From Desulfosporosinus sp. (GTDB lineage Bacteria > Bacillota > Desulfitobacteriia > Desulfitobacteriales > Desulfitobacteriaceae): DNA of 58,723 nucleotides. The stretch covers positions 1 through 58,723 of the forward strand of contig JARLHU010000237.1 of NCBI GenBank assembly GCA_031292095.1. The letters run 5' to 3'. How positions within the stretch are numbered: the stretch's first letter is position 1; each line of letters opens with the position of its first letter. The notes beneath the pieces are model-generated. The model saw only the letters and a program-made list of their open reading frames with translations. It searched no databases and was not told where the DNA came from. Positions 39,760 through 48,186 of the stretch are shown piece by piece. The position numbers and the translations under genes are program-made.

Positions 39760-41313
39760 TTATTGGCAAGTATCCAGCTGTGGAGGGAAGAAATCACTCG
39801 GGAACGGAGTGAGTGTGGTATCAAAAAAATTAAGGCAAGGATTTTGCGGAATATTCGGAAATTCTTCACAAGCAGGAGGTTCTGGGCAGAATCCGAAGGC
39901 TGGAACGAGGAGTTGAACAATGCCGGTTACTTTAGTTATAACAAAGCTCCCAATAGCGAGTTGTATCGAGGCTGTCGTGAATAGTGGGCTAGTTAATACT
40001 TCAGTTCTCGTTTCAATGCGTAAGTTAAAATCGAATTCTGGTCGGGTCGGTGGGAAATAAAGCACAATGTCTTTATTAATATCAGGAAGGACACCTGTGA
40101 GGGTAAACAAGGTTCCAGTAGAATCTCGTAAGATCAACGTGTAGGGGATTTCAATGGTAAACTGAACTCTTGAGAAATTTGGGCGGGATGGTATAGGGGT
40201 AATGACGACACTGCCAGGAACAATCACACCGGTAGAAAATGTCATACTGACAAAGGTAAAGGGAGGCAAACCGGTTGGCAAGGGGACAGTGAAGGCAGGG
40301 AAGCATTCCCTTTGTTGACAGCTAGCATAGACTTTTTCGACGATGATGCAAACCGATTCTGTGACTTCTTCGAGTTGATAAGGGTCAAGCAAATCAAGGG
40401 GTGCACCTGGTTCTAATGCAGATCCAACTCTGCCCACTGTGACGCCTCGAGGCGGGAATGAAGTTGGGAGCGCAGCGGCAATGGTATTCGTGTTGGTATT
40501 GATGATACTGATCGAGCTGTCTCCTTCGTTAGCAACCCATACCTGTGTGCCATCTCCCGTAACATCCAAGCCTAGAGGGTTTATGCCGACAGGAACATTC
40601 GTTACTACGTTAAGTCCTGTTGTCGAGATTACGCTTACACTGTTTGACCCGAAGTTGGTGACGTACATAAAGACTGGATTCACCGGATTGGCTGCAATTT
40701 TTTGCGGAACTGAGCCGACTGGAATTGTACTGAGAATAGTATTGGTTGCAGTGCTGATGACACTGACGCTGTTGCTACCGCTATTGACAACGAAAAGCTT
40801 TGAATTATCTAAGCTGACGGCCAGGCCATTGGGTGAAGTACCTACTGCGATCGTAGCGATGACGGTATTGGTTACTGGATTAATGACTGAGACAGAATTG
40901 CTACCGCCATTGCTAACGTAGATGCGGCTGCCATCACGTGCAATTGTGACATCGACAGGGCCTGTGCCAACGGTAATTGTGCTTACGACAGTAAGGGTTG
41001 GTATACTGATGACTGAAACGGTTCCACTTCCAGAGTTTGTCACGTAGGCTGTTGTACTAGTTGGGTCAATAACGACCGCAGTAGGTGCAAGGCCCACCGG
41101 AATCGTTGCCAAGACGTGATTGGCGGCAGTGCATATGACGGAGACTGTGTTGCTGCCCAAATTAGGGACTAAAACTTTTGTACCATCCGGTGTGCGTTTT
41201 GGGAATTGTGGATTTATGCCCACGGGAATGGTAGCGACGAGCACATCGCTGTAAACATTATATATGGCGACGGCATTGTCGAGAGTAACCCAAGCATGGG
41301 TTTCAAATAGCAT
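39760..41313 (-). CDS. YVTN-type beta-propeller surface protein
   Basis: 517 residues from ATG 41313 behind AAGGGGGG. Residues 1-310 are seven or so YVTN repeats of about 42 residues (for example YVTNSGSGTVSVIS, TIPVGLAPTAVVIDP), each adding a propeller blade. The C-terminal 200 residues form a separate Cys-containing beta domain (ASCQQRECFPAFTVPLP near its start, LLVPAFGFCPEPPACEEFP at its end) resembling clostridial spore-surface SPOCS-like domains. No signal peptide, so mother-cell assembly onto the spore is likely. A sigma-K-like promoter lies upstream. Confidence 0.82.
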   Translation of the reverse strand: MLFETHAWVTLDNAVAIYNVYSDVLVATIPVGINPQFPKRTPDGTKVLVPNLGSNTVSVICTAANHVLATIPVGLAPTAVVIDPTSTTAYVTNSGSGTVSVISIPTLTVVSTITVGTGPVDVTIARDGSRIYVSNGGSNSVSVINPVTNTVIATIAVGTSPNGLAVSLDNSKLFVVNSGSNSVSVISTATNTILSTIPVGSVPQKIAANPVNPVFMYVTNFGSNSVSVISTTGLNVVTNVPVGINPLGLDVTGDGTQVWVANEGDSSISIINTNTNTIAAALPTSFPPRGVTVGRVGSALEPGAPLDLLDPYQLEEVTESVCIIVEKVYASCQQRECFPAFTVPLPTGLPPFTFVSMTFSTGVIVPGSVVITPIPSRPNFSRVQFTIEIPYTLILRDSTGTLFTLTGVLPDINKDIVLYFPPTRPEFDFNLRIETRTEVLTSPLFTTASIQLAIGSFVITKVTGIVQLLVPAFGFCPEPPACEEFPNIPQNPCLNFFDTTLTPFPSDFFPPQLDTCQ

Positions 41314-41373
41314 GTGTATTTCCCCCCTTTTATTGATTCGAAAATGAGTTAGGACTGAGCGAGACTTTCAACG

Positions 41374-41401
41374 TATACTATTCGATCAAAGAGTAGGGTG
41401 T
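41374..41401 (-). promoter_or_regulatory. Sigma-K-like promoter candidate for the YVTN gene
   Basis: Minus strand: AC (41401-41400) in an AACACCCT context, 17 bases, AATAGTATA (41382-41374). One mismatch to CATANNNTA. Its -35 lies in the terminator stem of the gene upstream. Confidence 0.4.
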
Positions 41402-41414
41402 TACACCCTACTCT
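41390..41414 (-). terminator. Terminator overlapping the stop of the GT gene
   Basis: A perfect 11-bp stem AGAGTAGGGTG / CACCCTACTCT with a TTA loop; the stop codon of the minus-strand glycosyltransferase lies within its first arm. It is followed by TTTGATCG. Confidence 0.6.
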
Positions 41415-42409
41415 TCATTTCTATTTGTCTTAAGAAAGATTTGTTGAAGCATCCGACCGGACCGTTCACTCCAGTCGTTAGCCTGAGCAAAGGCCATTCT
41501 TTCTGCTTTGTCGGAATCTTTTCCTTCTAATAAATGACGTAGGCGAAGGGAGAACAATAGGGGGTTACTTTCAAGATTGATTTTTGGGATGGTAAGCAGT
41601 TCAGGAAGCGGAGTCCCTAAAACCTGGATCCCTGAGGCATAATATTCATAGAGTTTGATGGGGTTGCACCCATTGGTCATTTCTGTCTGAAGAAAGGGAA
41701 TAAGCCCAACCTCGAAGTGATGAAGATAGGCTGGAAGTTCATTATAAGGTTTCAGTCCTAAATAGAAGACATTTTTAGATTTAAGCGGAAATTTTTTGAG
41801 CTGAAAGAGGGCCCCTATAAAAGCAAAGTTCACTTCCGGGTTTTCTCGAATTGCGACGCTGAGCAATTTCCAGTCTACCCAAGGGGCTATTGCTCCACTG
41901 TAACCAATGATGGGTTTGCCTGACGGAAGATCAACAGGGCGGTTGCGTTTGGATGGCGAAAAATGAACGTAATCCACACCATTTGGAACAAGATAAACTT
42001 GAGGATGCCGTACGGAAAAATAGTCATAAATACTCTGACTGCTACAAAAGATAAGGTCTGATCTTGCCAAGATAGTAGGATAATAGGGTGCCCAACTGGC
42101 AAATTCCTCTTTGGGTTCATCCACAGCATCATAAATAACGAGATCCGGGTTATAGGAATGAATTAAATTAATATGAGAGGGAACGGTTAACCAGAGAATG
42201 CGTGGTCGCGGATGGGGAATAGTCATAGCGGAGATCCCTTGACAGAGAAGAAAGGTTGGGGATAAATGCTTGATATTTGGTTGGGAAAACTTACCGAGAT
42301 CTTCATAAAGAACTGTTTGGCCGGATGCAGAAAAATGACCCAACAGCTGTTGCGGGCGCTGAAACATCCAACTCCATGGGATTGAAGGAGGATAGATAAT
42401 TGTAGGCAT
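41408..42409 (-). CDS. GT4-like glycosyltransferase ('FQRPQQLL' family)
   Basis: 333 residues from ATG 42409 with GAGGAGG 5 bases upstream; the longer open frame has no ribosome site. It starts MPTIIYPPSIPWSWMFQRPQ and has the GT-B donor-side segment PIIGYSGAIAPWVDWKLLSV and KLYEYYASGIQVLGTPLPEL. It is a paralogue of the enzyme at 50647, which shares IIYPPxIxWxxxFQRPQQLL. It probably adds a sugar to the surface glycan. First gene of the minus-strand operon; CATATCTTA about 60 bases upstream could be a -10. Confidence 0.88.
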   Translation of the reverse strand: MPTIIYPPSIPWSWMFQRPQQLLGHFSASGQTVLYEDLGKFSQPNIKHLSPTFLLCQGISAMTIPHPRPRILWLTVPSHINLIHSYNPDLVIYDAVDEPKEEFASWAPYYPTILARSDLIFCSSQSIYDYFSVRHPQVYLVPNGVDYVHFSPSKRNRPVDLPSGKPIIGYSGAIAPWVDWKLLSVAIRENPEVNFAFIGALFQLKKFPLKSKNVFYLGLKPYNELPAYLHHFEVGLIPFLQTEMTNGCNPIKLYEYYASGIQVLGTPLPELLTIPKINLESNPLLFSLRLRHLLEGKDSDKAERMAFAQANDWSERSGRMLQQIFLKTNRNEE

Positions 42410-42571
42410 TGTAACCTCCTCGTGCTGTCTACCAATAATATCGTACCTTTTATTAAGATATGTCGAGGGTTCCTGAAATGGAATTAATAAGTAATAAGTA
42501 GATAAGACAATAAGTAGCATTTTTTCGATGTGATCCATAGTATAGATTGTAAGACAAGCTGAGGTCGATGA

Positions 42572-42826
42572 GTGGGGGAGTGGAATATAGAAGAAAGGGA
42601 AGTAAGAACGATCAAAGAAGATATTGCAGAAATCAAGGAGACTGTTAAGGATGTATCGGCAGTAGTGAATGATATGCGAGTGTTGATCGCCGGTAACTAC
42701 ATCACGAAACAGGACTTCGAGAAATTTAAAGAAGATTCTGAGAGTAATCGGCGTTGGTGGTCAGGTTTTGTCATCGCACTGGCTGGGGCCTGCGCGGCGA
42801 TCATGAAGCTTCTTTGGAAGGGTTAA
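42572..42826 (+). CDS. XhlA-like small membrane protein
   Basis: 84 residues from GTG 42572. A coiled-coil N-terminus (VRTIKEDIAEIKETVKDVSA), then NYITKQDFEKFKEDSESNRR, then one C-terminal transmembrane helix (WWSGFVIALAGACAAIMKLL). This layout is that of phage-type haemolysin XhlA, which assists holins in host lysis. A CATAGTATA motif 24-32 bases upstream fits a sigma-K -10, so it might act in mother-cell lysis or be a domesticated phage gene. Function inferred from shape. Confidence 0.6.
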   Translation: MGEWNIEEREVRTIKEDIAEIKETVKDVSAVVNDMRVLIAGNYITKQDFEKFKEDSESNRRWWSGFVIALAGACAAIMKLLWKG

Positions 42827-42852
42827 TATGACGTGAGCAAAGCAGACAAGAG

Positions 42853-42893
42853 AAGGTTCTTCTGTCTAACTTTTATTTAGACAGAAGAACCTT
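42853..42893 (+). terminator. Strong hairpin after the XhlA-like gene
   Basis: A perfect 17-bp stem AAGGTTCTTCTGTCTAA and complement around CTTTTAT. No T-run follows, but the stem is long. Confidence 0.65.
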
Positions 42894-42976
42894 CCGTACG
42901 TCCAAGCTTAGGACGTATTGTAGAGTGGGTGCGAAGCCGATCCAAAAGGTTTGCCCACAGCTGGTAGCAATTGAAC

Positions 42977-43003
42977 ACCTTTCGGGGCTTGTCGCATAGG
43001 ATA
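42977..43003 (+). promoter_or_regulatory. Sigma-K-like promoter before the GT2/CapE operon
   Basis: AC at 42977-42978, 16 bases, CATAGGATA at 42995-43003. The 17-mer GCTTGTCGCATAGGATA is shared exactly with the candidate at 52858-52884, and both have CACCTT at the -35. ATG 43044 is 41 bases past the -10. Confidence 0.65.
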
Positions 43004-43043
43004 TTTAAAAAGACCTACGGTTACAACGTTTGGAGGAAATCCC

Positions 43044-43739
43044 ATGAAATTAGTGGTGGGAATGCTTGTCAAAAATGAGGCGCATAGATATTTGACCGAA
43101 GTCGTACAAAGCATTGGGACTTTTGCGGATGAACTCGTTGTCATTGATGACAGTAGTACGGATCATAGCATGTCTCTCATTCAAACTTATACTACGCTTC
43201 CGACCTATTTTCATAGGAACCCTTGCTTAGATTTTAGTAATGAAGTGTTGTATAGGAAAATGCTCTATCAGAAAGTACTTGAACGAGGGCCCGATTGGCT
43301 CATGGTACTGGATGCGGATGAAATATTCAGGCCTGCTAGCCGAAAGGCGTTTGAAACGCTAATGGATCAACAACGAGTTGATGTATGGGGCTTTCGACTT
43401 TATGACATGTGGAATGATCTCGACTACCGAGCAGATTGCTTTTGGAAAGCGCATGATAATTATTTTGACATGCTTGTCCGCGTAATTCCGGATTTCAAGC
43501 CCATCTGGCGGGAAGTACCGCAGCACTGTGGACGCTTGCCGGTAAATATTGCAATGCTACGGCGGAGTGGAACAGACCACCTAAGAATAAAGCATTATGG
43601 CTGGTCTAAATTAGAGGATCGCCTCCAAAAATACACCCGCTATAAACTATACGATCCAGAAGGAAAATACGGAAACCTAGGACAATATGAGTCCATCCTC
43701 GACCCGTTCCCAAATCTCATAAAATGGTCTGACGGCTAA
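43044..43739 (+). CDS. GT2 glycosyltransferase
   Basis: 231 residues from ATG 43044 (TTTGGAGG upstream). GT-A fold: KLVVGMLVKNEAHRYLTEVV, ELVVIDDSSTDHS, WLMVLDADEIF (DxD), then EVPQHCGRLPVN, HLRIKHYGWSKLEDRLQKY and a C-terminal YGNLGQYESILDP motif. First gene of a plus-strand operon with CapE, a multi-domain transferase and a CgeB-like transferase. The pseudogene at 19714-20620 keeps the C-terminal part of a close paralogue. Confidence 0.9.
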   Translation: MKLVVGMLVKNEAHRYLTEVVQSIGTFADELVVIDDSSTDHSMSLIQTYTTLPTYFHRNPCLDFSNEVLYRKMLYQKVLERGPDWLMVLDADEIFRPASRKAFETLMDQQRVDVWGFRLYDMWNDLDYRADCFWKAHDNYFDMLVRVIPDFKPIWREVPQHCGRLPVNIAMLRRSGTDHLRIKHYGWSKLEDRLQKYTRYKLYDPEGKYGNLGQYESILDPFPNLIKWSDG

Positions 43740-43755
43740 ATTGGAGGGGACCTAA

Positions 43756-44814
43756 ATGATATGTGACAACAAAAATATCGTGATTACTGGCGGAACTGTC
43801 TCGTTAGGTAAGGTATTAGCTCGTCGTTTGTTGACTGGGGAATTCGGTCTCCCTAAAAAAGTAATTATTTTTTCCCGCGATGAAGCGAAACAACATGCAA
43901 TGAGGGTGGAATACGAGCAAACTGTTAAACAGACCGATGCAGTGCTCTATGAAAATTTCACCCGTCTGCTGGAGTTTCGTATCGGGGATATTCGGGATTT
44001 CCATGCCGTAAGTGCCGTTTTAAAAGAAGCAGAAATTGTCATCAATGCGGCTGCCCTTAAGCAAGTTCCGTCTTGTGAGTATTTTCCGTTTGAAGCGGTG
44101 CAGACGAATGTTTTTGGAGCAGAGAACATCATTAGGGCGATTCGAGAAAATCAAACGGGTGTGGAGACGGTTGTGGGGGTATCTACGGATAAAGCCTGTA
44201 AGCCGGTGAACGTGATGGGCATATCCAAAGCGTTGCAGGAAAGGATCTTTATTGCAGGTAATATTTCAGTTCCTGGTACCCGATTTATTTGTGTTCGTTA
44301 CGGCAACGTCCTGGCTTCACGAGGGTCTGTGATTCCTCTGTTTCATGAACAAATTAAACGTGGTGGACCGGTTACGGTTACTACGATGGATATGACAAGG
44401 TTTTTGTTGCCCTTGTCGCATGCTGTTGAGACGATAATGGCTGCCCTGAAAGAAGCATTGCCAGGGGAAATCTACATCCCTAAAATTCCAGCGGCCTTGA
44501 TCATTGACGTTGCTAAGGGTTTGATTGGGGATCGAGCGATACCCATTGTTTATACCGGTATTAGACCAGGAGAAAAGATCGATGAGGTTCTCGTTTCTGA
44601 GGAGGAAGCGTGGCGAACCTATGACAGCGGAAGCTATTATGCCATTCAGCCTTTGCTACCGGAAATAGTCAAAGCGCAACCTGATATACAGCCCCTCAAT
44701 AAAGCGTATAGCTCTGGAGATTTTGTGATGAATCTGGAAGAAACCGAAAACCTACTCAGGCTCAACGGTCTCTTGTTGGAACAGAAGAGGGGGGAAAGTG
44801 AGTTTCTGCAATAA
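43756..44814 (+). CDS. capE: CapE/FlaA1-type UDP-GlcNAc 4,6-dehydratase (inverting)
   Basis: 352 residues from ATG 43756 (GGAGGGG upstream). SDR-type polysaccharide biosynthesis protein: IVITGGTVSLGKVLARRLL, INAAALKQVPSCEYFPFEAV, VGVSTDKACKPVNVMGISKA (the M-x-x-x-K catalytic variant of inverting dehydratases) and TGIRPGEKIDEVLVSEEE. CapE opens the UDP-GlcNAc to UDP-L-FucNAc route; CapG and CapF are encoded 3.4 kb downstream on the other strand. The nucleotide-binding loop reads TGGTVSLG, with Val15 where the central Gly of TGxxGxxG normally is. That could weaken cofactor binding. Confidence 0.85.
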   Translation: MICDNKNIVITGGTVSLGKVLARRLLTGEFGLPKKVIIFSRDEAKQHAMRVEYEQTVKQTDAVLYENFTRLLEFRIGDIRDFHAVSAVLKEAEIVINAAALKQVPSCEYFPFEAVQTNVFGAENIIRAIRENQTGVETVVGVSTDKACKPVNVMGISKALQERIFIAGNISVPGTRFICVRYGNVLASRGSVIPLFHEQIKRGGPVTVTTMDMTRFLLPLSHAVETIMAALKEALPGEIYIPKIPAALIIDVAKGLIGDRAIPIVYTGIRPGEKIDEVLVSEEEAWRTYDSGSYYAIQPLLPEIVKAQPDIQPLNKAYSSGDFVMNLEETENLLRLNGLLLEQKRGESEFLQ

Positions 44815-44845
44815 GTGGGAATGGGATAAAATGGGGGGATGCAAA

Positions 44846-47029
44846 ATGGGAGGGTACAAAATTGTGGCGGTCTGTCGGATTTACGACGAGATCAGGAAAG
44901 GAAACTTAGAACGGTTCACACGTTATGTCTTGCCGTTAGTGAATGCTTTGGTTGTTTACGATGGCGGCAGCACGGATGGTAGCTACGAGTATATGCAGGC
45001 TCAAACTCCCTACGTTATCCGCGCAGCAGTTAACGATATCCATGAACGAGAGCATTACCAAATCCTAATTAATGAGGCCTTAGCACTTTCTCCGGATTTC
45101 ATTCTTTGGTTGGATGCCGATGAAGTACTAACTGCCACTTACGAGAGTCTGCAAGCGCTTTGCGATTATTGTGTGCTTGAGCAGATCAATGGACTGAGCT
45201 TGCAAAGGGTTAATTTCTGGCGCAGTCTAGCTTGGTATCGGTTGGACGGGCAGTTTGGTGCTGAATGGAATACTCGCTTATGGCGTGTGACTTCAGACAT
45301 GTCTCAGGCGAGAATGGATATAGGACTTTCACAATTAGATTCTTCGTCAGAGGAAACGAAAATAAAGCGGTTAGACGGAATTAAGGTCCTGCACTATGGG
45401 TTTTCTAACGAACGACAACTTGCCTACCGTTACCTCCGACGTAGGTCCCTAGGATATCGAGGGTATAATTTGCTCGATCGCTTTATCCTCGAAGATGGAC
45501 TAGCAGTCATGAAATTTCCTCAGGCTTTAGTACCCGGAGGATTGTGGGTGGATGATGAAGCGCCCAGAGCTAAGACCTGGCTGGAGCCTTTTGAATATAT
45601 CGAACAATTCCGCGATGAAGTATTTAAAGAAGTTAAATTTTCATTTCTTTGTCCCGTTGTCCATCAGGCCGAGTTAGATATCTATGAGCAGCTTATAGCG
45701 ACGATTGACCTACACGACAAGGAAATTCTCTTTATTGTAGACTCAGATAATCAACCAGTACAGCAAGAATTAAAAGACCGAGGGCTGTCCCATTGTGTTT
45801 CTCCGGATCTCGGCAAAAATTCCCAAGAGGAGAGTATTGGGCTCCATCGAGCCTATAATTCGGGGGCCGAACAAGCAAAGGGAGATTTTCTGATCTTTGT
45901 TCATCCTTATCTTAGGTTTGAACCAGGGTGGCTGGAAGCGCTGCAAGGTGCCTATCATGGTCATAACTGTCTTTCCTCTCCGTTAGTTTCAGCCGAACCG
46001 GTTATGGGGAGTGAGGTCAATTTAGTTTTTGATAGCAGTTATGTAGGAGTTGAGCTTCCCCTGTATATTAACAAAGCTCATTTTCAGATAGGGGGAGGAT
46101 TTGGTCCCGATTCAGGTAATGCAGGCGGAATAATGCTGATCAATCGGTTAAAGGCGCTGGGGATCAATCATGAGATGGTTCATGAAAGTGGTGTTTACTC
46201 AAAATGCCAAGCAAACCCCCATCTAGGGATTGCTCCAATTTCAACTATGATGAATCGCCCTCAAGTATCGATAATTATCACGGCCTTTCAACGAGCACAC
46301 TTACTCAAGTGGCAACTCCATTCTCTTGCCAAGCAAAACATTCCCTTCACCTTCGAAACCATTGTGATCAACGACGGGGTTCAGGATGATACAGACGCAG
46401 TCTGCCAGCCCTATCTAGAAAAGTTGAAGCTGAGGTATATTTTTTCTGGCCAACGAAACTTGGGAGGCGGACTAAAGTGGAGACCATCTGGGTTTCCAAT
46501 CAATATTGCAGCTCGACAATCCTGTGGGGAGGTGCTGATCATTGCCTGCGGGGAGATGTTTCACCTTGAGGATACCATTTTGCCGCTTGTTTATCCGGTG
46601 CTCAGCAACCCTAAACTAATGGGCATCCCTAAAACAGTTAAGAGCGACCCAGATGGCTCGTTTCTCAAATATCTTGAGTACAATGAAGGAAAGTATGACT
46701 TGAACCATTTTAATCGGTGTCCAGATTACTCCGAGCTGTTACCTTATTTAATCGCCATAAGCCGAGAAGAGTTTTTCTCGATCCGTGGTTTGGATGAGGA
46801 CTTTACCGGAATTGCTCATGAAGATGGAGACTTAGTGGCACGTTTGAAGCTGAACGGTTGCACTTATATTAATACCGAGGCTCAAGCGATTCATTTATAT
46901 CATCCCCGCTTTGCGGAAGGGACAGAAAATTTCCCGGAATATCGCTTTAATCTCAATCTGTATTATCACCGTAATGAGCGCCTAAAACGGATTGTACGCA
47001 ATGAAAGCCGAGAATGGGGCAGACTTTAA
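44846..47029 (+). CDS. Multi-domain GT2 glycosyltransferase
   Basis: 727 residues from ATG 44846 (GGGGGGA 7 bases upstream); ATG 44831 and GTG 44798 are in frame, and the latter overlaps capE. Domain 1 (residues 1-270): a GT-A unit with VAVCRIYDEI, VYDGGSTDGS and FILWLDADEVL. Domain 2 (about 275-470): a degenerate GT2-like unit without a clear DxD (FLIFVHPYLRFEPGWLEAL). Domain 3 (from about 475): canonical GT2 (QVSIIITAFQRAHLLKWQLH, TIVINDGVQDDT, GLDEDFTGIAHEDGDLVARL). It could add two different sugars or act as a polymerase. Confidence 0.85.
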   Translation: MGGYKIVAVCRIYDEIRKGNLERFTRYVLPLVNALVVYDGGSTDGSYEYMQAQTPYVIRAAVNDIHEREHYQILINEALALSPDFILWLDADEVLTATYESLQALCDYCVLEQINGLSLQRVNFWRSLAWYRLDGQFGAEWNTRLWRVTSDMSQARMDIGLSQLDSSSEETKIKRLDGIKVLHYGFSNERQLAYRYLRRRSLGYRGYNLLDRFILEDGLAVMKFPQALVPGGLWVDDEAPRAKTWLEPFEYIEQFRDEVFKEVKFSFLCPVVHQAELDIYEQLIATIDLHDKEILFIVDSDNQPVQQELKDRGLSHCVSPDLGKNSQEESIGLHRAYNSGAEQAKGDFLIFVHPYLRFEPGWLEALQGAYHGHNCLSSPLVSAEPVMGSEVNLVFDSSYVGVELPLYINKAHFQIGGGFGPDSGNAGGIMLINRLKALGINHEMVHESGVYSKCQANPHLGIAPISTMMNRPQVSIIITAFQRAHLLKWQLHSLAKQNIPFTFETIVINDGVQDDTDAVCQPYLEKLKLRYIFSGQRNLGGGLKWRPSGFPINIAARQSCGEVLIIACGEMFHLEDTILPLVYPVLSNPKLMGIPKTVKSDPDGSFLKYLEYNEGKYDLNHFNRCPDYSELLPYLIAISREEFFSIRGLDEDFTGIAHEDGDLVARLKLNGCTYINTEAQAIHLYHPRFAEGTENFPEYRFNLNLYYHRNERLKRIVRNESREWGRL

Positions 47030-47091
47030 GGCCGGAAAGCGGTGTTCAGAATTAGCGGTTATGTTCTGGAGGAGAGGAAGGTTGGAGTTCG

Positions 47092-48117
47092 TTGCTTAAA
47101 GTCCTCACATTTTGTAATCATCCGGTTTATATGTGTTTTTATAAGGCGTTATCGGAGCTTGGGGTTTGGGTGGCTGTCGTCGACTTGCCGTGGAAATATC
47201 CCATTATAATGGGTGAGATGGACCAATATGCCAATATCTTAAAAGCGCTTGAAGAGGTCCAGCCGGATGTGATCTTGACGGTTGGACGTCCACAAATCCA
47301 TATGAACTTTGAGCACCTAATCCAAGCTTGTCGAGAAAAAGGACTTTTTCATGTCTACTGGGCCACGGAAGATTGGACGTATCATGATAAACTCAGTTTA
47401 AAAATTGCCGCGCGGTGTGATTTTATTTTCACACCGGCGGCAGAATGCTTAGATGACTACCTAAGAATTGGGAAACCTTGTGCTTTGTTGCAGTTCGGGT
47501 ACTCTCCTTTGCAACACCGTCACCTTCCCCCTAAAGACGACTACGTGACAGATATCACAATCGCTGCCAGTTATCATCAAAGGTTCGAAGACGATTACGT
47601 GAAAAACTTTATCTTGGGGCAAGAAAATGATGGGGAGATTGATCTCAGGCTCAAAAGTATTCAAGAAAATGTCCTGCCGCTCATTGAGCGCAAATATAAG
47701 GTTGCCATTTGGGGACAGGGTTGGGAAACCCTGGTGCCAAAACACTTTATCAAGGGCTTATTATCCTATGACGATGTGCCGTTGTTATATAGCTCGGCCA
47801 AAATAGTGTTAGGCCTGGAATGGGACAATATTTCAGAAACTAAGACAACCGGTCGACCGTTTGAAGTATTAGGGTGTAGGGGTTTTTTCCTAAGTTACCG
47901 GACGAAGGCACTGGAGAACCTCTTTATAGATAGAACTCATCTGGCGCTGACGAGTTCGCCACGTGAAACCCTGGAAATCGTGGACTATTATCTCAAGCAT
48001 GATAAGGAACGTCAGCAAGTGGCCCTTGAAGGGCAAAAAGAAGTGTTTGCCAAACACACCTATCATCATCGGGCCAGAGCATTTGTGGAAGCGCTGAGGC
48101 CATATGTTAAGGGTTAA
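47092..48117 (+). CDS. CgeB-like glycosyltransferase
   Basis: 341 residues from TTG 47092. It shares the layout of the CgeB-like enzyme at 36397: KVLTFCNHPVYMCFYKALSE, HVYWATEDWTYHDK, CDFIFTPAAECLDDYLRIGK, LLSYDDVPLLYSSAKIVLGL, and TGRPFEVLGCRGFFLSYRTK, ending with KHTYHHRARAFVEAL. A GT-B enzyme of the 'spore protein YkvP/CgeB' family. Last gene of the operon starting at 43044, ended by a long hairpin. Confidence 0.88.
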   Translation: MLKVLTFCNHPVYMCFYKALSELGVWVAVVDLPWKYPIIMGEMDQYANILKALEEVQPDVILTVGRPQIHMNFEHLIQACREKGLFHVYWATEDWTYHDKLSLKIAARCDFIFTPAAECLDDYLRIGKPCALLQFGYSPLQHRHLPPKDDYVTDITIAASYHQRFEDDYVKNFILGQENDGEIDLRLKSIQENVLPLIERKYKVAIWGQGWETLVPKHFIKGLLSYDDVPLLYSSAKIVLGLEWDNISETKTTGRPFEVLGCRGFFLSYRTKALENLFIDRTHLALTSSPRETLEIVDYYLKHDKERQQVALEGQKEVFAKHTYHHRARAFVEALRPYVKG

Positions 48118-48126
48118 GGCATATGA

Positions 48127-48178
48127 AAGCAAATAACAAGTCAAAGATGCCATGGATATTTTGACTTGTTATTTGCTT
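48127..48178. terminator. Bidirectional terminator
   Basis: A perfect 19-bp stem (AAGCAAATAACAAGTCAAA and complement) with a 14-base loop, between the convergent CgeB-like and capG genes. Confidence 0.8.
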
Positions 48179-48186
48179 GAATGTGT

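Noticed and set aside
40439..40921. 160-codon plus-strand ORF
   Set aside because: Shadow of the YVTN repeats on the minus strand; periodic and without ribosome site.
42410..42538. N-terminal extension of the GT at 41408
   Set aside because: Low-quality translation without a ribosome site; ATG 42409 has an excellent one and matches the paralogue at 50647.
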